From assembly GCA_963823675.1 (NCBI GenBank), contig CAWGMT010000012.1, positions 558,001-622,000 on the forward strand: 64,000 nt of DNA. The letters are read 5' to 3'. Made by a program: the position numbers and the translations under genes. Under the pieces are notes generated by a model. The model worked only from the letters and a program-made list of their open reading frames with translations, searched no databases and had not been told where the DNA came from. The stretch's first letter is position 1, and each line of letters starts with the position of its first letter. This document shows, one piece after another, positions 26,887-39,460 of the stretch. The DNA comes from CAWGMT01 sp963823675 (GTDB lineage: Bacteria; Planctomycetota; Planctomycetia; Isosphaerales; Isosphaeraceae).

Positions 26887-28037
26887 ATGTGGTTTGTGAC
26901 GATGATTCTCCGGAACTTGTGGAACCGCAAGATCCGGACGGGGCTGACGTGTCTGGGCATGGGGGTCGCGGTCTGCGCCGTCGTGACGATGATCGGCGTG
27001 GCCGACGTGTTTGAGCAGGCAGTTGCCAAGCTGCTCGAAACCCGCGGCGTGGACTTGGTCGTGACGCGGGCCGGGGTCGCGCAGCGCGTGGCGGGCACGC
27101 TACCGGCCCCTTTGAAGGATCGCCTCATGCGGGTTCCCGGCGTGAAGGGCGTGGAGCCGATGCTCGTCAACGTCGTTCTCATTCGAGGACAAGAACCTGG
27201 TCGCCGTCTATGTGATGGGATGGGACGTTGCGGGCCACATGTTTGATGAGCTCCATTTCACCAACGGGCGCAAGCCGCGCGGGCGACGTCCGGCCTGCGG
27301 TCATCGGGGCCGGACTCGCCGACACGCTGGGCAAGAAGGTCGGCGACCGGATCACCATCGAAGATGAAGCCTTCACCATCGTCGGCATTCACCAAAGCTC
27401 GAACATCTTCGAGAACAGCATGGCGGTTGTGTCGATTCTGGACCTTCAGAGCTTGATGGATCGCAAGGAACAGGTCACGGCCTTCTTGATCGTGCTGGAA
27501 GACTCTCCCGTCAAGAAGTCGCGGATCGACGCCGTGCGTCACGAAATCGAGGACCTGCGCGACGAGAACGGTCGTAAGATCGGCGTCTCGGCCATGGCGA
27601 GCGAGGCGCACGTGAAAAGCTCGCTGGAGCTGCGCGTCGTGCAGGCCATGGCCTGGTCGACGTCGGCGATCGCGCTTTTCATCGGTGTGATCGGCATGTT
27701 GAACACGATGATGATCGCCGTGTTCGAGCGGACGCAGGAAATCGGGACCCTGCGAGCCATCGGCTGGCCCAAGGCCAGAGTCGTCCGGCTGATCCTGGTC
27801 GAAAGCCTGATTCTGTCGTCACTCGGCTGGCTGCTGGGCATGGGAAGTTCACTGTTTCTGACCAAGCTGCTCAGCCTCTCTCCCGCCAGCAGTACGCTCA
27901 TTTTGCCCAGCGCCGTTTCGCCCGTGATCGTGTCGAAGGCGCTCTTGCTGGCCGTTCTGGCCGGAATCGCCGGCGCCGCTTATCCGGCGTTTGTCGCCGC
28001 CCGGTTGGTCCCTACGGAGGCTCTGCGTCATGAGTGA
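26887..28037 (+). CDS. FtsX/MacB-type ABC transporter permease (frameshifted)
   Basis: The N-terminus (MWFVTMILRNLWNRKIRTG) and first membrane helix are followed by a MacB-like periplasmic region. Three C-terminal helices follow (ALFIGVIGMLNTMMIAVFER, then EIGTLRAIGWPKARVV, LSSLGWLLGMGSS, and AAYPAFVAARLVPTEALR). That is the FtsX core. Indels near 27183 and 27275 shift the frame. The stop overlaps the ATPase start by eight bases. With the next gene it forms a putative exporter or lipoprotein-release transporter. Its position just before the PKS makes product export possible but unproven. Confidence 0.85.
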
Positions 28038-28842
28038 GGCCGTGGAAGAGTCGCCGATCCTGCTGCGGACCGACCGGCTGAGCAAGACCTACACCGACGG
28101 CCAGGTGCGGGCCGTCGTCGCCGTGAGTTTCACGGTCCGGCGCGGTGAGTACGTGGCAATCACTGGCCCGAGCGGCTGCGGCAAGTTCGACGCTCCTGAA
28201 CTTGCTGGGAGGTCTAGACACGCCCGACGAAGGCGCGGTTTTTTTCGAAGAGCAGTCGCTGGCGACGATGGGAAACCTCGACGCGTTTCGCTCGACCAAG
28301 ATCGGTTATATCTTTCAGTCGTTCCTCCTGTTCCCGACTCTCAGAGCCATCGAGAACGTCCAGGTGCCGATGTTCGGAGGACCCTTGTCGGCCGCGGGAC
28401 GCGCCGCCAAGGCCAGACAGCTCCTCGCCGAAGTCGGCTTGAGCCACCGGCTCTACCACCTGCCAAGCAGGCTTTCAGTCGGCGAACGACAACGCGTGGC
28501 CATCGCGCGCGCCTGGCCAACGACCCGCCACTGCTCTTGGCCGACGAACCGACGGGCAACCTGGACTCGAAGACAGCCGCCGAAGTCCTCGATCTTTTCG
28601 ACCGCGTGCGAGCAGACCGGCAGGTGACTCTGATTGTGGTCACGCACAGTGAGACCCTCGCTCGCCGAGCCACTCGCATTCTCAAACTGCTCGATGGAAG
28701 GCTCGAAGGCGACTTCAGACAGTCCGGCGGGACGACGAATTCGCATGAAAACGGCGAGGTCCGAGGCACTATTGCTCCCGTGTCCATCGCTCCTGCTCGA
28801 AGTCAACGACCCGAGACACCGCTCGACATCAGCAGCTTCTAA
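28030..28842 (+). CDS. ABC transporter ATP-binding protein, MacB/LolD type (frameshifted)
   Basis: The start MSEAVEESPILLRTDRLSKT overlaps the permease stop. Walker A is GPSGCGKS after repair, followed by TLLNLLGGLDTPDEG. The Q-loop is IGYIFQSFLLFP. The signature reads LSVGERQRVAIARA, with Val where Gly is usual. Walker B is LLLADEPTGNLDS and the switch is VVTHS. Indels near 28188 and 28515 break it. The C-terminal tail after about residue 225 is longer than usual and not conserved. Its partner is the permease at 26887. Confidence 0.87.
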   Translation: MSEAVEESPILLRTDRLSKTYTDGQVRAVVAVSFTVRRGEYVAITGPSGCGKFDAPELAGRSRHARRRRGFFRRAVAGDDGKPRRVSLDQDRLYLSVVPPVPDSQSHRERPGADVRRTLVGRGTRRQGQTAPRRSRLEPPALPPAKQAFSRRTTTRGHRARLANDPPLLLADEPTGNLDSKTAAEVLDLFDRVRADRQVTLIVVTHSETLARRATRILKLLDGRLEGDFRQSGGTTNSHENGEVRGTIAPVSIAPARSQRPETPLDISSF

Positions 28843-29474
28843 TCGTTTCACCCGCAAAACCTCCAGGTTGATCTATTATTCCTAATTCTCCTAGTCGATA
28901 CTTGCATACGGAGACAATATCGGTTAAACAAGTAGTGCGACAGCAAGCGATCTGGGAGGTTTGAGGGCTATCGAGAGGCTTGTAGCTCGTTGAGCGGAAA
29001 AAGCTGTCAGCCTTCCGCAGGCGCGGGGGGTGGGTGGACACGATCCGGCTTCGTCGCGACGCCTGGGACGACGTCTCGCAGTAGACGGCAAGGAGCTTTA
29101 CACTCTCTTCCCACCAACTGTGCCTGTTCGCGTCAATGAGCCCATGCAATGCTATCCGGTTTCTCCGTGGAATCCGGGTTTTCTCGCCGACGCGAGCGAT
29201 TGGGCCATTACACGTCATCCGATTAAGAAAATGTCACTGAACAGGCAACTCTGTTGAATCCGCGAGGGCAGGACGTGTGGCATAATTGGGTTCCTGCTTT
29301 CGCGCACGTAGAATGTATGGTTTGGAGAAAGCTGTGGACTTACACGAGGCCATGCGAACTGAAAGGCAGGGAGAAATGTTGCCGTAAGCGGTTGGCCGCG
29401 AGACACACCCGAGAACGATTCGTAGAGAGTGGAAACAGGTCGCATTTTGTTCATCACCGTAGAGGAGTCACCCA
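28843..29474 (+). other. 632-base upstream region of the plus-strand PKS
   Basis: No supportable gene. The base composition is visibly less GC-rich than the flanking genes. A CATAAT box near 29280 could be a -10 element, but I find no well-spaced -35, so I do not call a promoter. GAGGAG at about 29462 is the likely ribosome site for the GTG at 29475. Confidence 0.4.
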
Positions 29475-32400
29475 GTGTCCCTGTCCGCAGACAGCTCGCC
29501 GTGCATTCTGGATCCTGCAACTCGAAAGGAGGCCGCGCAGGAGCACGAGGCCCTCGCAATCATTGGCATCGGATGTCGTTTTCCGGGTGACGCGAACGAC
29601 GCGGAAACCTACTGGTCCATCCTCAAGAATGGCGTGGACGCCCTGATCGAGATTCCGCCCGACCGGTGGGACCTGCGTACGTATTACGACCCTGAGCCAG
29701 GCAAGGCAGGCAAGACGAATGTCCGCCATGGCGGGTTCATCAAGGACATCGACCGATTCGACGCCAACTTTTTCGGCATCTCGCCCCGAGAAGCTTCGCG
29801 GATGGACCCGCAGCAGCGTCTTGTGCTTGAAGTTGGCTGGGAAGCGCTCGAAGACGGCGGCCAGGTTCTGGAACATATCTCGGGGAGCTCGACCGGTGTT
29901 TTTGTCGGAATGTCGAGCTTTGATTATTCACTGCTCCAGACGGGGTTCCGCGATCGGAACGCAGTCGATGTCTACACGAATACCGGCGGAGCGCTCTCCA
30001 TCGCCGCCAACCGGATCTCGTACTGCCTCAATTTGAAGGGGCCGAGCCTGGTCGTCGACACGGCGTGCTCGTCGGCCTTGACCGCGGTGCACCTGGCCTG
30101 CCAATCGATCTGGAAGGGGGAATGCGAGCTGGCGCTGGCGGGTGGCGTGCACGTGCTGCTCACACCGGGGCCGTATCTCGGATTCAGCAAGCTGGCGATG
30201 CTGTCGGCGGACGGTCGATGTAAGGCATTTGACGCCCGCGCCAACGGCTTTGTGCGCAGCGAAGGTGCCGGAGTCGTGCTCCTGAAACCGCTGTCCCAGG
30301 CGATTGCTGATCGGGACCGGATCTACGCAATGGTCCGTGGCAGTGCGATCAACCAGGACGGCCGGACTTCCGGCCTGACCGTTCCCAGCCAGCACGCCCA
30401 GGAGGAAGTACTCCGCGCTGCCTATCGGGACGCGGGGATTGATCCGGGGACAGTGCGATTCGTCGAAGCGCACGGCACGGGAACCTTAGTCGGCGATCCG
30501 ATCGAAGCCCGAGCCCTGGGCACCGTGCTTGCGCCCGGCCGCCCCGAGGGCGATCCCTGTCTCATCGGCTCGGTCAAGACGAACATCGGGCACCTGGAGG
30601 CGGCCGCGGGAGCGGCGGGGTTGATCAAGACCGCCCTCGCCTTGAAGCATCGCGAGATCCCGGCGAACCTGCACTTCCAGGAGCCGAACCCGGACATTCC
30701 CTTCGAGGCGCTCCGCCTCAAGGTGCCCTGCGCCAGCGAGCCGTGGGGCGAGCGCCCGGGCCCGGCGGTGGCGGGCGTCAACTCGTTCGGTTTCGGCGGC
30801 AGCAACGCGCACATCGTGCTCGAGGCGGGCCCCGTCGAGGCCGCTTGCGAATGCCGCGCTTTCTCTCCTCCTTCGCGCGCGAGATCGTTCCCTTATCGGC
30901 GCGCAGCCCGGAGGCGCTCAAGGGCCTCGCGGCTCGTTACCGGGCATTCCTGGAAGCCGGTGGCAACCGAGCCGACGTCTCTCTCGCAGACTTCTGTCAC
31001 ACCACGCGATTTCGCCGCACCCATCACGACCACCGGATGGCGATTGTGGCGCAGTTGCGCGACGAGCTGGTACAGCGGCTCGCGGCCGCCGCCGGCGACG
31101 AGGTCTGCCCCTTCGTGGTTACCGACCGCGTGGCGTCGGGCCAGACGGTTCACCTGACTTTCGTCTTCTCTGGCCAGGGGCCGCAGTGGTGGGCAATGGG
31201 CCGCCAGCTCCTGGAGGAGGAGCCGGTCTTCCGCGATGTGATTATTCGTTGTGACGAGCTCATCGCCGGCCTCGGCAGTCGCTGGTCGCTACTCCGCGAG
31301 CTATCGGCCGACGAATCGGAGTCGAGAATCGGGGAGACGGCGATCGCTCAACCGGCGATTTTCGCCATCCAGGCGGCCCTGGCGGCGCTCTGGCAGTCCT
31401 GGGGCATCACACCGGACGCGGTCGTCGGCCACAGCGTCGGTGAAGTGGCGGCGGCCTATGTCGCGGGGCGCTTGAGCTCGAGGACGCCGTTGCCGTCATC
31501 TACCATCGCGGGCGCAGCATGGATTCGGCCGCCGGCGGGCGGATGCTGGCCGTCGCGATGCCGCTGGAAGAGGCGGCCGCCCTGGTCGCCCCTTATGGCG
31601 ACCGCGCGACGGTGGCCGCGATGAACGGCCCGACCTCTCTGACCCTCTCGGGCGAGGCCGCCGCCCTCGAAGAGATCGCCAGTGCCCTCCAGGCAAAGCA
31701 AGGGTTTGCCAGGTTCCTTCAGGTCGATTATGCCTTTCACAGGCGCAGATGGAGCCGGCGCGTCCTGCCTTGCTGGAAGCGCTCGCGCACATCCGTCCGC
31801 GTCCGACGACTCTTCCGCTCTATTCAACGGTCACCGGGCAGCTCGCCGTTGGCACCGAGCTCGACGCCGAATACTGGTGGCGAAACGTCCGGCAACCCGT
31901 CCGCTTTGCCGAGGCCATCGAGCGGCTGCTGGACCAGAACCAGAACACCTTCCTCGAAATCAGTCCGCACCCGGTCTTGGGCAGCGCCGTCGCCGAGTGT
32001 GCGCATGCCCGCGGCAAGCCGGCGCGGGCCCTGCCGTCGCTGAGGCGCAAGGAAGCGGAGCGTGCACAGATGCTGCGCTCGCTGGGAATCCTCTACACGC
32101 TCGGCCGCCCGATCGACTGGTCGCTTCAGGGCGGCGGCGGGCGTTTCGTTCGAATTCCGACCTATCCCTGGCAGCGCGAGCGTCACTGGCATGAGTCTGA
32201 AGAATCGCGCGACTCCCGGCTGGGTTTGAAAGACGCGCATCCGCTTTTGGGCCGTCCGCTCAGAACACCGCTGCCGACGTGGATGAGCAACCTCGATCCC
32301 AACTGGGTGCCCTTTCTCCGCGACCATAAGGTTCAGGGTCAAATCCTCATTCCCGGCGCCGTCTATATCGAGATGGCACTCGCGGCGGGCAAGGATCTCT

Positions 32401-35400
32401 TCGGCAGCGGCCCCTATATCCTGGAGGATGTGCGGTTTGTCAAGGGCTGCTTTTTGCCCAAGGGCGACGCCCGGATGGGGCAGACGGTGTTCGACCCCCA
32501 GGATTCGACGCTGAAAATCTTCAGCACGACCCTCGATTCAGACGCGAAATGGGTCTTCCACGCCGGCGGCGTGGTACGGTCGCGGCAGGAGGAGCCGGCC
32601 GAGCCGCCGTTCTCGCCTTTGCCCGTCCAGCAACGTTGCCTGGGTGACCTTTCCGGGACCGCCGTTTACGAAGGTCTCAAGAAGATCGGGCTTGACTACG
32701 GCCCGACATTCCAGGCGATCGAGCGCCTCTGGATCGGCGACGGCGAGGCCCTCGGCCAGATCGCGCTCGGAGAGGCGCTGGCACCGGAGTTGGAACAGTA
32801 CCAGTTCCATCCCGCTGCCCTCGATGCCTGCCTCCAGGTGATCCTGGGCACTCTCGCCGGCATGCGCCGGGTCGAGGATGCCGGCCGCGGCGTTTACCTG
32901 CCGGTCGAAATCGAGGAAGTGCGGGTTTACGGCCGTCCCGGCAGCCGGCTCTGGAGTCACGCCCGGATTGTCGAGCTGAACCGGCAAGGGCTAACAGCCC
33001 ACGTGCGAGCTTACGATGAAGCTGGGCGGTTGATCGTCGACATACGGGGGCTCCGCTGCCAGTACGTGGGTGTCGACGGCGGCCAGGCCGAGTTGCTCGA
33101 CGACCTGCTCTACGAGTTCCAGTGGCAGCTCCAGCCCCGTTGCGCCGGGAATCGTGTCGCCAGTAGCTTCGAGAGCTTGCCGCCGCTCGAAAACGTGGCG
33201 GCCGGGGTGATCGCCGAGCTCGACCGGTACGGTCTAATCGGGGATGAGTCGCGCTTCGCAGAGCTCGCCACGGCGATCAACCGGCTTTGCGGTGCCTATG
33301 TCGCCGGCGCCCTCGAACAGCTCGGCGCTCGATTCCAGCCGGGTGAGCGGATCCAATCCGATCTGCTGGCTGACCAGCTCGGGATCGTCGAACGGCATCG
33401 CCGCCTCCTGGATCGCTACCTCGAGATGCTGGCTCAGGATGGAGTGCTAAAGCACAAGAACGATCGGGCACTGCAAAACGGCGATCCGCATGCGGAAGGC
33501 GTCGCCTTGGCCGCGGGCTCCTGGGAAGTCGCGTCGCCGCCCGACTATGGCGCTCCCGCGAAAATCTGGATGGATCTCCTGAGCCAGAACCCCGCTTTCT
33601 ATGGGGAACTCACCTTGATTGGCCGTTGCGGGCAGGGACTCGCCGAAGTCCTGAACGGCACGACCAATCCCCTCCAGTTGATTTTCCCGGATGGTTCGCT
33701 TGCCAACGCGGAACATCTCTACTCAGACTCACCGTCCACGCGCCTCTACAACTTCCTGACCGAAAAGATGCTTTCCGGCCTCCTGGAGCACTCGCCGGCG
33801 GACCGCCCGCTCCGCATCCTCGAGATCGGCGCCGGTACGGGGGGCCTTACATCGCACTTGCTGCCGCGCCTGCCTGCTGCCCGTACCGAGTATGTGTTCA
33901 CGGATCTCTCCAACCATTTCTTCATCAAGGCCGGCCAAAAGTTTGTCAACTACCCGTTCGTCCAGTACAAGAAGCTGGATATCGAGAAAGACCCCGCCGA
34001 ACAGGATTTCACCGCCCACACGTTCGACGTGATCGTGGCTTCGCAAGTCCTGCACGCGACGGCCGACCTCCGCCAAACGATGCACCATGTCCGCCACCTA
34101 CTCGCACCCAGCGGCTTGCTGGTCATGCTCGAGGTTGTGAAGCCCGCCCGGTGGATCGACCTGGTCTTCGGCCTGACCGAAGGTTGGTGGCGCTTCAGCG
34201 ACCAGGACTTGCGGCCTGAGTACCCGCTCTTGAGCTTCGCCGGCTGGAATCGCTTGCTCGACGAATTCGGCTTCAGCGATACGGTCAACGTCGCGTCCGG
34301 GGCGAAAGTCGAGGGGTTCGGCAGCGCGGTGATCTTCGCGCGCGGCCCGGCAGCGGTCGAACAATCGCTAATTGATGGCGACCGCCCGCAAGCCGGCACC
34401 GAGAATCCCGGGCCCGCAGCGGAGGCTGAAGGCGCGACGCACGAACCCGGCCGCTGGCTGATCTTCGCCGACCAGGGAGGAGTGGGCGACCGCCTGGCCG
34501 AGATGCTTACGGCCAAAGGCGAGCTGCCCGAACTGGTCTACGCAGCGCCAAAACCGCCTGCTGATACCAACGGCCATGTTGTGTTCGATCCGGGATCGCT
34601 CGATGACATGAGCCGCTTCGTCACCGAGCTGAAACGTGCCGGCCGGCTTCCGGGCAAGGGCGTCATTCACCTCTGGAACCTGGACGTGCCCGCCCCCGAG
34701 GCTCTCACTGCCAAGTCCATGGAATCCGCGATCGACCTGGGGTGCCTGAGCATCATCAATCTGGTGCGGGCTTGGGCCGAAAACGTCAAGGAGCCTGCTC
34801 CTCTCTGGCTTGTGACCCGAGGAACTCAGTCGGTGCGGACCGATGGGGAATTTGAGCCGATCGCCGTCGGCCAGACCATGGTCTGGGGGACGAGTCGGGT
34901 ACTGTTCAACGAGTATTCGATCCTGCGCAGCAAGATCGTCAACCTGAGCGTCTCCTGCCCCGAGGTCGAGATCCGATCGTTGTTCGAGGAACTCTGGTCC
35001 GGCGATGGGGAGGACGAAATCGCCCTCCGCGGCGAAGCTCGCTATGTCCATCGATACGTCCGTGCCTCACTGGATCAACAGACCCACCAGCCCCACCGCA
35101 ATGGCAACGCTCTCCCTGGCGCCAACGGGCAGCCCAACGGTTCTTACCGACTCGAGGCCCCACGTCTTGGGGTACTCGACGGCTTGACGCTCCGCGCGGT
35201 CGATCGCTGCCCTCCAGGGCCGCACCAGGTGGAAATCGAAGTGCTGGCGGCCGCCCTCAACTTCAGCGACGTCATGAAGGCGCTGGGTCTCTATCCGGGC
35301 CTGCCGGACGGCCCCGTGCCGCTCGGCATCGAGTGCGCAGGTCGGGTCTCCGCCGTCGGCGAGGGGGTCGAGGGCATCGCCTTAGGCGACGAGGTCGTGG

Positions 35401-37520
35401 CGCTTGCGCCCTTCAGCTTCGGAAACTACGCGACCACCTACTTTCCCCTGGTGGCAAAGAAACCGGAACACCTTAGTTTCGAAGAAGCGACTACGATCCC
35501 GATCGCCTTCCTGACCGCTCACTATGCATTGAGCTATCTGGCCCGGATCGAGGCTGGCGAGCGCGTGCTCATCCATGCGGCGACCGGCGGGGTCGGGCTG
35601 GCGGCGATCCAACTGGCCAGGCGCGTCGGGGCCGAGGTCTTCGCCACGGCCGGCTCACCCGAAAAGCGCGACTTCCTCAAGGCGATCGGCGTCGAGCACA
35701 TCATGAATTCGCGGTCGTTGGCGTTCGCCGACGAAGTGCTCGAGCGAACCAACGGCCGGGGAGTCGACGTGGTACTGAATTCGCTCTCCGGCGAGGCGAT
35801 TTCCAAGGGCCTCAGCGTCCTTGCCGACTACGGCCGGTTCCTCGAGATCGGCAAGCGCGACATCTACATGAACAGCCGCCTGGGAATGCGGCCGTTCAAG
35901 AAGAACCTCTCATTTATCGCCATCGACCTGGATCGGGCAATGCGGCAGAAACCTGCCTTGATCTCGTCGCTGTTCCAGGAGATGGCACGCGACATCGACG
36001 CCGGCGGCCTGGCAGCCCTGCCCCACCGAATCTTCTCGGTCAACAAGATCGTGTCGGCCTTCCGCTGCATGGCTCAGGCCAAACACATCGGCAAGATTGT
36101 GGTCTCGATGCAAGAGAAGCGGCTGGCCATTAGCCCCAAGGCCCTTGCGCCAATCTCGTTGCGCCCGACGCATCGTACCTGATCACCGGCGGCCTGGGCG
36201 GCTTCGGCCTGGTGATCGCGCGCTGGCTGGTCGAGCACGGGGCTCGCCACCTCGTGCTCATGGGCCGGCGCGGCATCCATTCACCCGAGGCCCAGCAGGC
36301 TGTCAACGCCTTGCGATCCCTCGGCGCCGTTGTGCGCGTCGCCGCCGCCGACGTCGGCGATAGCGATCAGTTGGCCGGCGTGCTCGCCGACATGTCCCAA
36401 ACCATGCCTCCGCTGCGGGGCATCGTGCACGCCGCCATGAACCTGGAAGACTCCCTGATCACCAAGCTCGACCGCGATCGACTGATGAATGTGCTGGGGC
36501 CGCGAGCCAGCGGAGCGTGGAACCTTCATACCCAGACACTCGGGATGCCACTCGACTTCTTTGTTTGCTTCTCGTCGATGTCGTCGGTCTTCGGCCTGCC
36601 TGGCCAGACGCCGTACGCGTCTTCGAACACGTTCCTCGATTCCTTCGCTTACTACCGTCGCGCGCTCGGACTGCCGGCTTTGACGATCAACTGGGGTTAT
36701 CTGGGTGAGGTTGGCTATGTCGCAAGGAACGAAAAGCTCGGCGAGCGCTTCGAGGGGCAGGGATTGGGGAGCTTCTCACCCCGGGAGGCAACGGCCGTGC
36801 TCGGGCGGTTGTTGCGCCAGGAAGCCGTCCAGGTGGGTGTGGTCCGCATGGACTGGAACCGCTGGCAAGGACTGGGCGCCGGCCACGTGCTCTCGCCTCG
36901 CTTCGTAAACCTGTGCAAGGAGGGTGAGAAGGGATCGGACGGGTCGTCAGGCGACGGCATGGCGATCCGCAAGACGCTGCTCGGAGCGCCAGCGGAACGA
37001 CGCAAGGAAATCCTGCTCAACTTCCTCAAAGACAAGGTTGCCCGCGTGCTGGGGTCTTCGCCCGACAAAGTCGATCTCTCCAAGCCGCTCACGGAAATCG
37101 GCCTCGACTCGCTCATGGCCGTTGAGCTGCGGAACTGGGTTGAGGGCGAGCTTCGCGTCTCGCTGCCCATCGCCGAATTGCTGCAAGGCCCCTCGGTGGA
37201 TCGGCTGGCCGATCTCTTGCTAGAACAGCTCCTGAAGGCAGACGCTCCGCCCGCTCCCGCACGTACCGAATCGCATGCCGATCCGACAGCAGCCGTCGAG
37301 GCGACTGCCTCGAAGCTCGCGCACGACGGATACAGTAACGGGAACGGGAACGGACAATCCGCTGGAAACGGAGAGCTCCCAGCACACGACGATGAGCGAG
37401 CCCCGGAGATCGACCTCCGCGACGCGGAGCGGTTGCTGGAACGCGTCGAACGCATTGTCGGACGATGAGGTGGACTCGCTGCTTGCGAGGCTCGAGCCGG
37501 AAATGGAGCACGGTCGCTGA
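29475..37520 (+). CDS. Type I PKS, KS-AT-DH-cMT-psiKR-ER-KR-ACP (frameshifted)
   Basis: One fully reducing, C-methylating module of about 2,680 codons. KS (29548-30830): DTACSSALT, EAHGTGT, GHLEAAAG. AT (31140-32060): GHSVGE and AFHS, the malonyl-type pattern. DH (32230-33080): HKVQGQILIP and LDACLQ. cMT (33600-34330): EIGAGTGG. ER (35150-36130): GGVGLAAIQ. KR (36170-36740): TGGLGGFG, SS...PYASSN. ACP (37000-37230): IGLDSLMA. Frameshifts lie near 30850, 31470, 31745, 36160 and 37455. The last one implies a true C-terminus LSDDEVDSLLARLEPEM, a probable docking tail. The start is a GTG with GAGGAG upstream. Likely product: a saturated alpha-methyl acyl chain. Confidence 0.92.
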
Positions 37521-37536
37521 GACCGGCCGGGGCGGG

Positions 37537-38626
37537 TCATCGCCTCGTGACCTGCGGTGCAGGCGGCCCGGCGATTCGCGACGACCAGTCAAAGAGCAAC
37601 AGCCCGTTGGAGGTAACGACCCGGGGTATCGTGGCAAGGTCGTCGCCGACCAGGGGCGGAATGATCGGAAGGCCGTCGCTCCAGCGGCCCAGGCGTCGAA
37701 AGATCGCGCCCTTTGCGCTCGCCTCGTCGAGCGTCTGGCCAGTGAAAGCCGCCTCGAGAGTCACGTCGGTCACGCGCCAGATGCCAGTCCGGTCGAACAG
37801 GTCGACTTCCGCGAGGCCCCGCTGGAGCCCGGGGAGAAGGCCCTCGCCGGTGTCGATGGCCGGGGAATACCCGGCCGGTATCCAGTGATGGGCAATCATG
37901 ACCGGGTCGCCATGCAGGTCTGAACGATAGACGATGTACTTCTTGCGGCTCGCCGGAATCGCGGTTGCCTCGGCGAAAATCTGCCGCGCGCGCAAGTCGC
38001 CCACGACGAAGTCTCCTTCAGAGACGATGACGACCAGCAGCGTCGTGGCGGGTATGGCTCCCATGCTCGGATACGACCGCCGCGTCACCTCGCCAGGCAT
38101 CAGGGTCACGACGGCTTGCGGTGCCGGTAGTCCATAATCTCGCGCCGCGGCCGCCAGTTGCGCGGCCAGCGATCCTCCACCGGAGTGGCCGATGACCGCG
38201 AGGCGGTTGACGTCCGGCTTGACGTGCCCCGGCGCCTTATCCAGGATCTTAAGCGCGTCCCGGACGGCTTCGACAGCGTCGGGCAGGAAGTCGAACGGAG
38301 GAACGACGACACGAGGGTGATAGCGCGGGAAGACGACGATCCGGCCGCTGCGGACCAGGTGCTCGATCCAGGCGCCATATACCCCGGGGCTCGTCGCATA
38401 CCAGCCGTGATAGAAAACCACGACCGGCGCGACCGCCGGGGCCGGCTGCGCCGGCTCGAATAGCCAGAACGATCGAGGCCCGACGCCAAATTCCTGTGTG
38501 CGTAACGCCTTGTGCTGGTAGATCGCCTTCGCCGTATCGTCGCCCGCCCGGACGGAGCATCGCCAGGAACATCGTCAAGAAGAAGCCGATTCCGACCAGC
38601 AAGCCAATTCGCGGCAACCGTGCCAT
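37537..38626 (-). CDS. Alpha/beta hydrolase with N-terminal membrane helix (frameshifted)
   Basis: An N-terminal hydrophobic segment (RIGLLVGIGFFLTMFLAML) suggests membrane anchoring or export. The body has VVFYHGWYA (oxyanion-type HG), the nucleophile elbow GHSGGGS, and a late DLHGDPVMIAHH with the likely catalytic histidine. It resembles small lipase- or dienelactone-type hydrolases. One or two indels near 38430-38540 separate the N-terminus from the body. It converges on the PKS stop with only 16 bases between, and lies inside the cluster. Removal or hydrolysis of a product ester is possible. Confidence 0.78.
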
Positions 38627-38789
38627 TGTGCAAGACTCTCCCCAGCCGATGCGAATCCTTCGCCCTCGGTGCTCGAGGCGTCTTGCATCTTAAGCGTGCG
38701 GCGAACTTCTGGGAAGGCGACCCGTTCCAGAGCCGGCCGGAAGCGCTTTGCGAAAGGCGCTTCGTCGGGACAGGTGGGCGCCACCAGAA

Positions 38790-39345
38790 CGGCTGCCCGC
38801 CCTGGCGGTACGATGGCCGTGTGCGGTCCCCCACGGGTGGGTAGAACAGCCAGGGCGGGAAGGCTCAGTTCTGGGTTGCGCGGCAGTCCGCTCGCCTTAG
38901 CGGCGAACGGAGGGTGAGTTCAGTGCGGCAGTACTCGTCACATCAAGCGTCAACGGGGTAACATTGCGTCCGATCGGCCCTGTAACAGCTCCAACCGCCT
39001 GCGGGTAGACGCCTGGGCCCGGCACGACAACACCATTTATCGGACCAGCGGCGCCATCGCAGCTGCAACAAGGGCTACAACAATCCGCGTAATTCGCCGA
39101 CGTGTAACGCTTGGCCTTCTTGTGGGCACAACCGATGGCGCTCGCGAAGATTACCCCAACGGCGACTAGATAAATGAAACGTTTCATTAGTCGGCCCTCA
39201 GGAAGTAGTGGGAAAATCGAACACAATAAGTTTGCCGCACGGCCCACGTCGAAAAGGTAAAAAACCGCGAAAGGACCCTGACGATTCTCACGACGACCCG
39301 GGCTCGCCCGATCAGCTTGCGCAACCGTTTGATCAATCGTCAGAT
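38790..39345. repeat. Duplicated lipoprotein cassette, right copy
   Basis: Same orientation and order as 24745-25400: CTGCCCGCCCTGGCGG near 38793, the lipoprotein gene, and a conserved upstream block with GGACCCTGACGATTCT near 39269. The roughly 100-bp GEPPGEP-type repeat is absent here. The two copies bracket about 13.4 kb that includes the ABC exporter and the plus-strand PKS. Confidence 0.75.
38897..39187 (-). CDS. Small Cys-rich lipoprotein, paralogue 2
   Basis: 96 residues, with signal MKRFIYLVAVGVIFASAIGC and the same lipobox and mature start AHKKAKR as the copy at 24959-25249. The cysteine cluster is CCSPCCSC. The Gly/Pro/Val tail is conserved, with several substitutions toward the C-terminus. 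The start at 39187 is set by the paralogue. Function is unknown. Confidence 0.75.
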   Translation of the reverse strand: MKRFIYLVAVGVIFASAIGCAHKKAKRYTSANYADCCSPCCSCDGAAGPINGVVVPGPGVYPQAVGAVTGPIGRNVTPLTLDVTSTAALNSPSVRR

Positions 39346-39460
39346 TGTGCAGATTACCCATTTAGAGACGGAGAAACTCCCCAGATTATCCAGAATGAAC
39401 TTGCGTGGGGGGGTTTCGTGCACGAAAATCAATGGAGTCGAGTGATGAGGAACCAATACG

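Noticed and set aside
29253..29290. A sigma-70 promoter (TTGAAT ... CATAAT) before the PKS.
   Set aside because: The spacing is about 21 bases, too long for a confident call.
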